Positions 52,306 through 61,317 of a stretch of 64,000 nt of DNA are shown here, piece by piece (within the stretch, counting starts at the first letter, position 1; each line of letters begins with the position of its first letter). A program made the position numbers and the translations under genes. This DNA is from Microbacterium sp. lyk4-40-TSB-66 (lineage in GTDB: Bacteria; Actinomycetota; Actinomycetes; Actinomycetales; Microbacteriaceae). The stretch spans positions 413,656-477,655 of the forward strand of contig NZ_JARVRW010000001.1 of the NCBI RefSeq assembly GCF_030209475.1, given 5' to 3'. Below the pieces are notes generated by a model. The model saw only the letters and a program-made list of their open reading frames with translations. It did no database searches and had not been told where the DNA came from.

Positions 52306-52725
52306 ATGGCATCCACCACTCCCACCCGCACTCGGGGGATGACCGGCATCGGCCGTGTCCTCGTCGTCGTCTACGGCATCATGGCGCTCGCCGCCACGGG
52401 CCGCTCCTTCGTACAGATCGCCCGAGAGTTCGACGACGCCCCCGTGGCGTACTCGCTGTCGGCGCTCGCCGCCGTCGTCTACATCGTCGCGACCCTCGCC
52501 CTCATCTTCTCGGCGCGCCCCGCCTGGTATCGCGTCGCATGGATCGCGATCGGCTTCGAACTCGTCGGCGTGCTCATCGTGGGAACGTTGAGCCTCGTCG
52601 ACCCCGCGCTGTTCCAGCACCCCACGGTCTGGTCGGTGTACGGCTACGGCTACCTGTTCATCCCTCTGGTCCTGCCGTTCCTCGGCCTGTGGTGGTTGGT
52701 GCGCCACCGCCGGGCGACGACATGA
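52306..52725 (+). CDS. Small membrane protein of unknown function
   Basis: A 139-residue protein with four predicted membrane helices (about residues 14-34, 46-66, 73-95 and 105-128), probably unrelated to its neighbour at 51867. The motif ARPAWYRVAWIAIGFELVGVL lies between helices 2 and 3. TAGAAT (52291-52296) ends nine bases before the ATG, suggesting its own promoter. The stop overlaps ribF by four bases. Confidence 0.75.
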   Translation: MASTTPTRTRGMTGIGRVLVVVYGIMALAATGRSFVQIAREFDDAPVAYSLSALAAVVYIVATLALIFSARPAWYRVAWIAIGFELVGVLIVGTLSLVDPALFQHPTVWSVYGYGYLFIPLVLPFLGLWWLVRHRRATT

Positions 52726-53666
52726 TCGTGTTCCGCGATCCCGCCGAGGTGCCCGCGGACTTCGGCCCGTCGGTGGTGGCGATCGGCAAGTTCGACGGCG
52801 TCCACACCGGCCACCGCGCGGTGATCGACCGGGCCCGCGTCGACGCGTCCGACGGCGCGCGGGTGGTCGCGGTGACCTTCGACCGCAACCCGCTCAGCGT
52901 GCTGATGCCCGAACGGTGCCCGCCCGACGTGATCGGACCGCACCAGAAGCTGGACCTGCTCGAACGAGCCGGCGTCGACGCCACTCTGCTCCTCACCTTC
53001 GACGATGCGTTGGCGTCCATCGCGGCGGAGCAGTTCGTCCTCGGCATCCTGGTCGACGCCCTTCAGGCGCGCACGGTGCTCGTCGGGCGGGACTTCCGCT
53101 TCGGCGCGGGCGGTGCGGGCGATCCGGCCCTGCTCGAGCGGATGGGGGCGGAGCACGGTTTCCGTGTCGACGTGGTCGACGACGTGCGCGCGGTGCACGC
53201 CGACCGTCGCGTGTCGTCGACGTGGATCCGCGAGGCGCTGTCGGCCGGCGACGTCACCACCGCCGCACGCCTGTTGGGGCGCGCTCCGTCGGTGTGGGGC
53301 GAGGTCGTGCACGGGTTGAAGCGCGGGCGGGAGCTCGGCTACCCGACGGCGAACCTCTCGCCCGACCTCGAGGGCTTCGTGCCTGCGGACGGCGTCTACG
53401 CAGGCTGGCTCATCGACGTCGACGGGGCGCGCCGCACCAGCTACCCCGCCGCGATCAGCGTCGGCACCAATCCCACGTTCGACGATGTGCACTCCCGACA
53501 GGTCGAGGCGTACGTGCTGGATGAGACCGGCCTCGACCTCTACGGGCACCACGTCGAGGTGCGCTTCGTCGAGCGTGTCCGCGGAATGACCGCCTTCGAC
53601 GGGATCGACGCTCTGCTGGTCCAGATGGCCGACGACGTGGAGCGCACGCGCGCGATTCTGCGCTGA
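52722..53666 (+). CDS. ribF: Bifunctional riboflavin kinase / FAD synthetase
   Basis: A 314-residue enzyme converting riboflavin to FMN and FAD. Residues 1-180 form the FAD synthetase domain (VAIGKFDGVHTGHRAVID, VGRDFRFG, STWIREAL); residues 185-314 form the flavokinase domain (RELGYPTANLSPDLEGFVPADGVYAGW, ISVGTNPTF, VEVRFVERVRGM). The split of catalytic functions is normal. ATG overlaps the preceding stop; no FMN riboswitch is visible upstream. Confidence 0.95.
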   Translation: MIVFRDPAEVPADFGPSVVAIGKFDGVHTGHRAVIDRARVDASDGARVVAVTFDRNPLSVLMPERCPPDVIGPHQKLDLLERAGVDATLLLTFDDALASIAAEQFVLGILVDALQARTVLVGRDFRFGAGGAGDPALLERMGAEHGFRVDVVDDVRAVHADRRVSSTWIREALSAGDVTTAARLLGRAPSVWGEVVHGLKRGRELGYPTANLSPDLEGFVPADGVYAGWLIDVDGARRTSYPAAISVGTNPTFDDVHSRQVEAYVLDETGLDLYGHHVEVRFVERVRGMTAFDGIDALLVQMADDVERTRAILR

Positions 53667-53783
53667 CCGGCGCACGCCGGCCCGGCGCGGGCGCCGACGC
53701 ACGGCATCCGTCCGCCGGAGAGTCGGGGGCGTGGCATCCGCTGACCGGAGCGCCGCGGGCGTGGCATCCGGGGCTTCGACGGG

Positions 53784-55151
53784 TCAGTCGCTCCGCGACA
53801 GGTGATTGCGGATGCCGAGGAACGACGCCGCGGCCCCCAGCAGCATCAGTGCGGCGGTGAAGATGGCGGCGCGATGGAACCCGTCGAGGTCGAGGGATCC
53901 GCCCACGACCGCCGAGACCGCCGCGATCGCGAGCAGTCCGGCGACGCGGGAGACGGCGTTGTTCACGGCCGACGCGATGCCCGACCTCTCGGTCTCGATC
54001 GCACCGAGCACGGCGGCGGTCAGGGGAGAGACCGTCGCCGTCAGGCCCAGGCCGAAGAGGACGATACCGGGGAGCACCTGCGTCCAGTAGTCGAAGTCCT
54101 CGCGGACGCTCAGCAGCAGGAGCGAGCCGACGGCCATGAGGACCGGCCCGAGGGTCATGAACAGCCGCGGACCGTACCGCCCGGCGAGGGCGCCCATGCG
54201 CGAGCTCAGCAGGATCATGAGGATGGTGCTGGGCAGCGAGGCGAGGCCGGCGAGGGTCGCGGACAGGCCCGCCCCCTGCTGCAGGTACACGCTCACGACG
54301 AAGCCGTTCAGCGAGAGTGCGGCATAGACGAACACGGTGGCGAGGTTGCCCGCCCAGAAGTTGCGCGCGCGGAACAGGTCGAGCGGCATCATCGGGTCGC
54401 GGGCGAGACGCTGACGCACGATGAAGCCGACGAAGGCGGCGGCGCCGACGAGTCCCGGCACCCAGATCACGGGGGACGCCCACCCGAGGTTGGGTTGCTC
54501 GATGAGCGCGAAGACGACGCCGCCCAGACCGACGGCGCACAACACCGCCCCGACGATGTCGACGCGGGCGTCGGGGCGACGGTGATCGCGGTGCCCGAGG
54601 CGCACGAGGAGCCACATCGTCACCGCGATCGGCACGACGTTCACGAGGAATGCCAGGCGCCACGACAACGTGTCGACGAAGACGCCGCCGATGAGGGGAC
54701 CGGCGATGATCGCGATGGTCGTCGCTCCGGTCCAGATGCCGATCGCGCGGGCTTGCGCGGGCCCCCGGAAGGTGGAGGTGATGAGGGCGAGGGAGCTGGG
54801 CACCAGCAGTGCCCCGGCGACTCCCTGGAGCGCGCGCGCCACGATGAGGAACTCCGCCGTGGGTGCGGCGGCGATCGCGACCGAGGTGATGCCGAAGCCG
54901 ATGAGGCCGACGCGCAGCACGACGACGCGACCGAACACGTCGCTCAGCGACCCGGCGACGAGGATGAAGGCGCCGAGCGTCACGAGGTAGGCGTCGACGA
55001 CCCACTGCTGGGTCGACAACCCGCCGCCGAGTTCTCGGGCGATGGCGGGGAGGGCGACGTTGACGACGGTGCCGTCGAGGAACGACACGAAGGAGGCGAG
55101 CACGGCGATGGTGAGCACCGTGCGCTGTTCGCGGGTCATCGTCTCGGCCAT
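53784..55151 (-). CDS. MFS drug/proton antiporter, DHA2 (EmrB/QacA) type
   Basis: A 455-residue exporter with about 14 membrane helices. Early motifs SFLDGTVVNVALPAIARELG (motif D1 region of the DHA2 group) and WVVDAYLVTLGAFILVAGSLSD, then DVFGRVVVLRVG (motif A), are present, and RALQGVAGALLVPSSLALI (motif C-like) follows. The substrate is unknown. A TACTCT box on the minus strand (55158-55163) ends exactly six bases before the ATG. It diverges from the copper ATPase; no regulator is adjacent. Confidence 0.88.
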   Translation of the reverse strand: MAETMTREQRTVLTIAVLASFVSFLDGTVVNVALPAIARELGGGLSTQQWVVDAYLVTLGAFILVAGSLSDVFGRVVVLRVGLIGFGITSVAIAAAPTAEFLIVARALQGVAGALLVPSSLALITSTFRGPAQARAIGIWTGATTIAIIAGPLIGGVFVDTLSWRLAFLVNVVPIAVTMWLLVRLGHRDHRRPDARVDIVGAVLCAVGLGGVVFALIEQPNLGWASPVIWVPGLVGAAAFVGFIVRQRLARDPMMPLDLFRARNFWAGNLATVFVYAALSLNGFVVSVYLQQGAGLSATLAGLASLPSTILMILLSSRMGALAGRYGPRLFMTLGPVLMAVGSLLLLSVREDFDYWTQVLPGIVLFGLGLTATVSPLTAAVLGAIETERSGIASAVNNAVSRVAGLLAIAAVSAVVGGSLDLDGFHRAAIFTAALMLLGAAASFLGIRNHLSRSD

Positions 55152-55229
55152 CGTCCCAGAGTAGGGTCGTGCGGTCGCGGCGGGATAGGGCTGGCGGTCC
55201 GGCGGCGCGAGGCTTCCCACGCCCTGGGA

Positions 55230-55249
55230 ATACCCCCAGGGGGTATCGT
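55230..55249 (+). promoter_or_regulatory. CsoR-type copper operator overlapping a promoter
   Basis: ATACCCCCAGGGGGTAT (55230-55246) is a perfect palindrome about a central A and matches the known CsoR operator pattern ATACC-N-GGTAT with a G/C-rich core. A -10 box TATCGT (55244-55249) overlaps its right half, so CsoR binding would block transcription of the P-type ATPase until Cu(I) releases it. The csoR gene itself is not in the window. Confidence 0.75.
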
Positions 55250-55279
55250 GTTCCTGACCGGGTGACCGAAGGAGGAGCC

Positions 55280-57790
55280 ATGGGCGAGAACACGGATGCC
55301 ACCGCACCCACGAGCGAGGCGGTGCTCGACATCGAAGGCATGACCTGTGCGAGCTGCGTCGCCCGCGTCGAGAAGCGATTGGGTCGGGTGCAGGGGGTCG
55401 AAGCCGCGGTGAACCTCGCGACCGAGACGGCCCGCGTGCGCTACCCGGCCGGGCTCGACACCACCGCGCTGGTCGAGGCCGTCCGCGCCGCCGGCTACGA
55501 CGCCACCGTCCGCACGAGGGCGGCCCGGGTCTCCGCGACCGGCACTCCCGCATCCCCGCCGCCGCCCGCCGCTCCCGCCGTCGAGGCGGGCACCACGGAT
55601 GCCGGCACCCCTTCGCCCAGCCCCGACGCCGATGCGCACGCCGGCGCGCACCTCGCGGCCGGAGATTCCGCCGATCACGCCGCCGGCGCGCACCTCGCGG
55701 CCGACCCGCACGCCGGCGCGCACTCCGTCACCGGTGAGGTCGTCGCGGGCCACGCCGCCGTGGACCGCGCCGCCGCCGCCGATCGCCCCGCCGATGCGCC
55801 GCACGAGGGGCACGTGCACGACACCGCCGACGCTCCCAGTGCGACGCCGCTGCGCGTGCGGCTGCGGGTATCGCTCGCGCTCGCCGTCCCGGTGGTCGCA
55901 CTCGGAATGGTGCCGGCCTGGCAGTTCCCGGGCTGGCAGTGGGTCTCGCTCGTGCTCGCCACACCCATCGTGCTGTGGGGCGGGTGGCCCTTCCACCGCG
56001 CCACGCTGCGCAACGCGCGGCACGGCGCCGCCACGATGGACACCCTCATCACGCTCGGCACCTTCGCCGCCTGCATCTGGAGCGTCTGGGCGCTCGTCTT
56101 CGGCAGCGCGGGACGCATCGGCATCCGGCACGAGGTCATGCTCTTCGGGCCCGTCCACGACGCCACCTCCGTCGTCTACTTCGAGGTCGCCGCGGCGGTG
56201 ACCGTCTTCCTGCTGCTCGGTCGCGTCATCGAACAGCGCTCCACGCGGCGTGCGGGTGCGGCGCTGCGATCCCTGCTCGACCTCGGTGTCCGCGACGCCG
56301 AGCTCGCCGACGGGCGTCGCGTCGACATCGCCTCGCTCGCCGTGGGCGACGACTTCGTCGTGCGGCCGGGTGCGACCGTCGCCACCGACGGCATCGTGGT
56401 GGACGGGCGCGCCTCGGTCGACGAGAGCATGCTCACGGGGGAGTCGGTGCCGGTCGATGTGGGACCGGGATCGAGCGTGACGGGCGGCACCATCGCCTCG
56501 GGTGGCCGACTCGTCGTCCGCGCGACCGGCGTGGGCGAGGAGACGCGTCTGGCCCGGATCGCGCGGCTGGTCGAGGACGCACAGCTCGGCAAGAGCCGTG
56601 TGCAGCGCCTCGCCGACCGTATCTCGGGCGTCTTCGTCCCCGCGGTCATCGTGCTGGCGGCCCTGACGCTGATCGCGTGGATCGTGGCGGGCCAGCCCGT
56701 CGCCGCCGGCTTCACGGCCGCGGTGGCGGTGCTCATCATCGCGTGTCCGTGCGCCCTGGGTCTGGCCACGCCCATCGCGATCCTCGTGGGCACCGGTCGC
56801 GGGGCTCAGCTCGGCATCCTCGTCACGGGGCCGGCGGCCCTGGAGTCGGCCGAGCGCATCGACACGATCGTGCTCGACAAGACCGGCACGCTCACGGCGG
56901 GTCGGATGAGCGTCACCGCCGTCACGGTGGACGAGGGAGCGGATGCCGTCGAGGCGCTCCGCCGTATCGCCGCCGTCGAGCGCGGGTCGGAGCACCCCGT
57001 CGCGCACGCCATCGTCGCGGCGGCAGGGGAGGGGACGGTGGCCACCGACCTCGACGCCCTCCCCGGCCGGGGGATCACGGGCAGCGTCGACGGCGTGCGC
57101 GTCTTCGCCGGTCGCCCGGCGCTCGCCGCCGACCTCGGCGCGCCGCTGTCACCCGCCCTGGCGGCGGCGGTCGCGGACGGCGAGCAGCGGGGCACCGTCG
57201 TGGTGGCCGGGTGGGCCGACGGCGACGGGATGCGCGCACGGGCGGTGATCGAGATCGCCGACACCGTGCGTCCCGAGAGCGCCGCCGCCGTCGCGGAACT
57301 CCGCGCGATGGGGTTGGAGCCCGTGCTGCTCACCGGTGACAACGAGCACGTCGCCCGCGCCGTCGCCGCTGAACTGGGCATCGAGAGGGTGCGCGCGGGG
57401 GTGCTGCCCGAGGGCAAGGTCTCCGAGATCACGGCCCTGCGCGCGGAAGGTCGCACCGTGGCGATGGTCGGCGACGGGGTCAACGACGCCGCCGCTCTGG
57501 CATCCGCTGACCTGGGGATCGCCATGGGAGGCGGGACGGATGCCGCGCTGCACGCCAGCGACGTCGCCCTCATGCGCGACGACCCGCGTGGGATCGTCAC
57601 CGCGGTGCGCCTCAGCCGGCGCACCATGCGGGTGATCCGGGGCAACCTGTTCTGGGCGTTCGCGTACAACGTCGCAGCACTGCCCCTGGCGGCGCTGGGG
57701 TTGCTCAACCCCATGATCGCGGGGGCGGCGATGGCCTTCTCGAGCGTCTTCGTGGTGCTGAACAGCCTCCGCCTGCGGCGCGCGGGCTGA
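55280..57790 (+). CDS. Heavy-metal (copper) transporting P-type ATPase
   Basis: An 836-residue P1B-ATPase. Residues 10-80 are an HMA domain with the metal site GMTCASCVARVEK. Residues 90-190 form an Ala/His-rich linker with repeated HAGAHLAA units. Eight membrane helices follow; the sixth carries IIACPCALGLATPIAI. Catalytic motifs are DKTGTLTAG (phosphorylated Asp), GSEHPVAHAI and GDGVNDAAALASADLG. CPC plus the HMA Cys pair point to Cu(I) export; the His-rich stretch is a feature of CopB-like members, so silver or Cu(II) cannot be excluded. ATG follows GGAGGAG; a CsoR-like box lies 34 bases upstream. Confidence 0.92.
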   Translation: MGENTDATAPTSEAVLDIEGMTCASCVARVEKRLGRVQGVEAAVNLATETARVRYPAGLDTTALVEAVRAAGYDATVRTRAARVSATGTPASPPPPAAPAVEAGTTDAGTPSPSPDADAHAGAHLAAGDSADHAAGAHLAADPHAGAHSVTGEVVAGHAAVDRAAAADRPADAPHEGHVHDTADAPSATPLRVRLRVSLALAVPVVALGMVPAWQFPGWQWVSLVLATPIVLWGGWPFHRATLRNARHGAATMDTLITLGTFAACIWSVWALVFGSAGRIGIRHEVMLFGPVHDATSVVYFEVAAAVTVFLLLGRVIEQRSTRRAGAALRSLLDLGVRDAELADGRRVDIASLAVGDDFVVRPGATVATDGIVVDGRASVDESMLTGESVPVDVGPGSSVTGGTIASGGRLVVRATGVGEETRLARIARLVEDAQLGKSRVQRLADRISGVFVPAVIVLAALTLIAWIVAGQPVAAGFTAAVAVLIIACPCALGLATPIAILVGTGRGAQLGILVTGPAALESAERIDTIVLDKTGTLTAGRMSVTAVTVDEGADAVEALRRIAAVERGSEHPVAHAIVAAAGEGTVATDLDALPGRGITGSVDGVRVFAGRPALAADLGAPLSPALAAAVADGEQRGTVVVAGWADGDGMRARAVIEIADTVRPESAAAVAELRAMGLEPVLLTGDNEHVARAVAAELGIERVRAGVLPEGKVSEITALRAEGRTVAMVGDGVNDAAALASADLGIAMGGGTDAALHASDVALMRDDPRGIVTAVRLSRRTMRVIRGNLFWAFAYNVAALPLAALGLLNPMIAGAAMAFSSVFVVLNSLRLRRAG

Positions 57791-57845
57791 CACCGGGAGT
57801 TCGCCTCGGCTGCGCGTTAGGGTCGAGGCGATCCCTGGAGGTTGC

Positions 57846-58502
57846 ATGTTCCCCCTCGCCCGCACTGGTGTGGTCGGCGTCGCCGCCGCCGTGCTCGCCC
57901 TCACCCTCACTGCGTGCTTGCCCGACGCCGAGACGGACGCGGCGCCGACCTCTACGGCGGTTCCTGAGACAACCGCTTCGTCGACCACGGGTCCCGCGAA
58001 GGCCACCCCATCGGTCGCGTCGACTCCGACCGTCACTGAGCAGCCCGCGACGTCGCTGCCGACCTCCTGCGACGACATCTATTCGGCGGGGATGCGCTCG
58101 ACGCTCGACGCGCTCGTACCGCCGCTGAACGATCCCGGTGTGACGCTGCTGTCCACCGACCAGGCGCCCCTGTTAGAGCTTCTGGCTTCTGTTCCGACCC
58201 TGCGCTGCACGTGGGGGGCGCCGAGCGAGGTCGGAATGGCGACGAACGTGTCGGTGATCGACACGTCCCAGATGGCCGCCGTGACAAGTGCCCTCACCGA
58301 GGCCGGATTCGGGTGCGAGACAACTGCGGTAGCGACGATCTGCCGCGTCGAACAACGCGGCGTCTCGCTCGACGACAAGCCCTACGAGCGAGGCGAGACG
58401 CAGGCGCTCTCACCCGCGACGGGTCTGTGGGTCAGCACCTCATGGATCAACGTCAACCCGGACGGCTACACCGAGGACATTCTCGCCACACTGACTCGCT
58501 GA
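57846..58502 (+). CDS. Secreted lipoprotein with Cys-containing module
   Basis: A 218-residue protein with a lipoprotein signal (LALTLTAC, Cys 24), then a Thr/Ser/Pro linker (about 28-70) and an outside domain (72-218) starting SCDDIYSAGMRSTLDALV and containing TLRCTWGAP, FGCETTAVATICRV and LWVSTSWINV. No known family, but this domain resembles the first module of the membrane protein at 35550-36731. ATG follows CTGGAGG. It is downstream of the copper ATPase by 55 bases; read-through is possible, but a metal role is not shown. Confidence 0.75.
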   Translation: MFPLARTGVVGVAAAVLALTLTACLPDAETDAAPTSTAVPETTASSTTGPAKATPSVASTPTVTEQPATSLPTSCDDIYSAGMRSTLDALVPPLNDPGVTLLSTDQAPLLELLASVPTLRCTWGAPSEVGMATNVSVIDTSQMAAVTSALTEAGFGCETTAVATICRVEQRGVSLDDKPYERGETQALSPATGLWVSTSWINVNPDGYTEDILATLTR

Positions 58503-58519
58503 TCGGTCCGGCGAGCGGG

Positions 58520-58525
58520 TAGAAT
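58520..58525 (+). promoter_or_regulatory. Candidate -10 box for the SNF2 helicase, long leader
   Basis: TAGAAT is the best -10 hexamer in the 198-base gap and would give a leader of about 170 bases. That leader contains the hairpin TCCGGGA-CGAG-ATCCCGGA shortly before the ribosome site CAGGAGGAG. No clear -35 box accompanies it. Confidence 0.35.
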
Positions 58526-58700
58526 GGTCGCGACCCCGTCACCATCGCCGTGCGAGCCGTTTCCGGCTGAGACCCACGGCCGGGTCGCTGGCCCGCCCCT
58601 TTCGTGTGCGTCGTCCGCGGCGAGTTAGGGGTCACTGATCCACCGGTCCAGGCCGGGAACGTTCCGGGACGAGATCCCGGACGACACGCTCAGGAGGAGC

Positions 58701-60860
58701 ATGCCGACCACGGCAACCGCCGCCCGTAGCTCGACCCAGCGGCGCAGAAAGACCACGTCATCCCGACGCGACGACGAAGCACCCGTCATCCCGATCCTCG
58801 CCCGCAAGGTGCGCGAGGTCGAGGCGAAGGCGCAGCGCGGCAAGCTCGGGCCCACCAACCGCGTCAAGTTCCAAGTGATCGCCTTCCTCGTGCGCGAGGA
58901 ACGCGCACGGGTCAAGGCCGACACCGAGATCACCGACGCCGCCCGCGCCGAGCTGCTGAAGCGCCTCGACGGGGTCGCGACGATCCTCGCCAAGACGGCC
59001 GCGCGCGACACGTCGCTGATCCAACTGCTCGAGGTCGATCAGGCCACCTCTCCCGTCGCCCGCCGCATGCGTCGCGACTGGTTGCTCGAGGCCGGCTCCG
59101 AACTGCCGCCCGACGAGCTCATCATCACCGACAACGCACCCAAGATCGCCCCCGTGGTGCCGGCATCCCTCGCCGAGAAGCAGGTCATCCCGGCATCCAT
59201 CGAGGCGCGTCAGATGGCCAACCCGTTCCTCGCGCCCGATCTCACGCCGCGCGCGAGCGGTGACGCCCCGCGCCGCCGCCTCGACGGCTGGGAGCTCATG
59301 GGCCCCCTCTACAAGGCGTTCGAGATCGGCGCCGGCGGCTCCGCGGCGAGCATGGAGCTGCCGCCCGTCCCCGAGTTCGACCGGCTCTCGCCGCGCGGGC
59401 TCGAGGTCATGCCGCACCAGTCGCGCTTCCTCGAGGCCGTCCGAACCGGTCACCGATCGTTCCTGCTCGCCGATGAGCCCGGCCTCGGCAAGACCGCCGA
59501 GTCGGTGCTCGCCGCCAGCGTCGCCGACGCTTACCCCCTGCTGGTCGTCGTTCCCAACGTCGTCAAGATGAACTGGGCGCGCGAGGTGCAGCGGTGGACG
59601 CCGCAGCGACGCGCGACCGTCATCTCGGGCGGTGGCGCCGACATCGACGCCTTCGCCGACATCTTCATCGTCAACTACGAGATCCTCGACCGTCACCTGT
59701 CGTGGCTGTCGTCGATCGGGCTCAAGGGCATCGTCGTCGACGAGGCGCACTTCATCAAGAACCTCTCGTCGCAGCGCTCGCAGAACGTGCTGGCCCTGGC
59801 ATCCCGTGTCCGTCAGCAGACGCGCGATCCGCTCATGCTCGCCCTCACCGGTACCCCCTTGATCAACGACGTCGAGGATTTCGACGCGATCTGGCGGTTC
59901 CTCGGGTGGACCAACGGCGAGAAGCCCGGCCCCGAGCTCATGGAGAAACTGGATGCCACGGGCCTCACGCCCGCCGACAAGGCGTTCTATCCCGAAGCGC
60001 GCGAGGCCGTGATCTCGATGGGCATCGTGCGGCGCAAGAAGAAGGACGTCGCCGCCGACCTGCCCGACAAGCTCGTCGCCGACCTGCCCGTCGAGCTCGA
60101 CGACGAATTCGGCCGTTCGATCCGCCAGGCCGAACGCGAACTCGGCGCGCGGCTCGCGGCCAAGTACCGCCGCATCATCGACGCGCGCGGCGACCGAGGA
60201 CTCGCCGCGGGTGCGATCGACGAAGACATCGTGCGCCTCGTCGCCCACGGCGAGCTCGAGGAGAGCAAGGCCGCGGGATCGGGCAGCGAGAACGTCTTCA
60301 CGATGGTCCGCCGCATCGGGCAGGCGAAGGCGCACCTCGCCGCCGACTACGCCGTGCAGCTGCAGCGTTCGGTGGGCAAGGTCGTGTTCTTCGCCAAGCA
60401 CATCGACGTCATGGATGCCGCGGAGGCGCACTTCAAGGCGTCCGGGCTGAAGTCGGTGTCGGTCCGCGGAGAGCAGACCTCCACTGCCCGCCAGGCCGCG
60501 ATCGACGCGTTCAACACCGACCCCGGCGTGGGGATCGCGGTGTGCTCGCTGACCGCCGCCGGTGTCGGCCTGAACATGCAGGCCGCCTCCAACGTCGTAT
60601 TGGCGGAGTTGTCGTGGACCGCCGCCGAGCAGACGCAGGCCATCGACCGCGTGCACCGCATCGGCCAGGGCGAGCCCGTGACGGCCTGGCGCATCATCGC
60701 CGCGCACACGATCGACACCAAGATCGCCGAACTCATCGACTCGAAGGAGGGCCTCGCCCAGCGCGCCCTCGACGGCCAGTCGATCGAGCCCGGTTCGAGC
60801 GACTCGGTGCAGCTCTCGGCGCTCATGCACCTGCTCCGACAGGCACTCGGCAAGGCCTGA
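58701..60860 (+). CDS. SNF2-family DNA helicase/translocase
   Basis: A 719-residue protein. Residues 1-230 have no recognised domain (a basic start, then a helical region). The SNF2 ATPase follows: Walker A variant ADEPGLGKTAES near residue 256, motif Ib VVPNVVKMNW, DEAH box VVDEAHFIKN near residue 344, motif III LALTGTPLIND, and in the second RecA lobe QAIDRVHRIGQ near residue 651. Compactness without large insertions resembles the SMARCAL1/ZRANB3 branch (annealing helicases), and an early role in replication repair is an inference only. There is no adjacent methylase or nuclease. ATG follows CAGGAGGAG. Confidence 0.85.
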   Translation: MPTTATAARSSTQRRRKTTSSRRDDEAPVIPILARKVREVEAKAQRGKLGPTNRVKFQVIAFLVREERARVKADTEITDAARAELLKRLDGVATILAKTAARDTSLIQLLEVDQATSPVARRMRRDWLLEAGSELPPDELIITDNAPKIAPVVPASLAEKQVIPASIEARQMANPFLAPDLTPRASGDAPRRRLDGWELMGPLYKAFEIGAGGSAASMELPPVPEFDRLSPRGLEVMPHQSRFLEAVRTGHRSFLLADEPGLGKTAESVLAASVADAYPLLVVVPNVVKMNWAREVQRWTPQRRATVISGGGADIDAFADIFIVNYEILDRHLSWLSSIGLKGIVVDEAHFIKNLSSQRSQNVLALASRVRQQTRDPLMLALTGTPLINDVEDFDAIWRFLGWTNGEKPGPELMEKLDATGLTPADKAFYPEAREAVISMGIVRRKKKDVAADLPDKLVADLPVELDDEFGRSIRQAERELGARLAAKYRRIIDARGDRGLAAGAIDEDIVRLVAHGELEESKAAGSGSENVFTMVRRIGQAKAHLAADYAVQLQRSVGKVVFFAKHIDVMDAAEAHFKASGLKSVSVRGEQTSTARQAAIDAFNTDPGVGIAVCSLTAAGVGLNMQAASNVVLAELSWTAAEQTQAIDRVHRIGQGEPVTAWRIIAAHTIDTKIAELIDSKEGLAQRALDGQSIEPGSSDSVQLSALMHLLRQALGKA

Positions 60861-60926
60861 CCCTCGTGTGGCGGGCGCCCCGGTTGCTTCGGCACCGGGG
60901 CGTTCGTGCGTTCGCGGCAAGCGGGC

Positions 60927-60997
60927 GGTTTCGGGGCGGGTTTCGTCCATCGGGGCGGGCGCTGCACGCCCCGAACGGCGCAACACGCCCCGAAACC
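60927..60997. repeat. 71-bp palindromic element, family B copy 1
   Basis: Arms of 31 bases with five mismatches around a nine-base loop (GGCGCTGCA). Each arm contains GGTTTCGGGGCG at the outside and TCGGGGCG near the loop, about 20 bases apart. It lies in the 456-base gap between the SNF2 gene and pfkA, which contains no credible gene. Confidence 0.82.
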
Positions 60998-61071
60998 ATG
61001 GGGCGCCGGGAGGGTCGGGGCACCGAGCCTGCCTTCGGGTGGGCTGCGTGTGCGGGGGTGCAGGCGCTTCT

Positions 61072-61140
61072 GGTTCGGGGCGGGTTCCGCACTCCGGGGC
61101 GGGACTCTCTCGCCCCGGACGGCGAGATCCGCCCCGAACG
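61072..61140. repeat. 69-bp palindromic element, family B copy 2
   Basis: Arms of 30 bases around the loop GGACTCTCT, with GGTTCGGGGCGG at the outer end and CCGGGGCG near the loop. Spacing and layout match copy 1, 74 bases upstream, while loop and mid-arm bases differ. Confidence 0.8.
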
Positions 61141-61317
61141 CCCGCGTGGCCGTGCGGCGGACTGTGGCGGCGAGACGGGCGGCCGATCGCGGCACCGTGT
61201 GCGCGGCATCCCCCTTTCCGTCACCGTGTGGCAGCGGTCCCGCCCGCGGCGATAGGGTCGAAGACGGCAACGGCGCCGTCACCTCCACCCGAATCACAGC
61301 ACTTGAGGACTCTGCCC

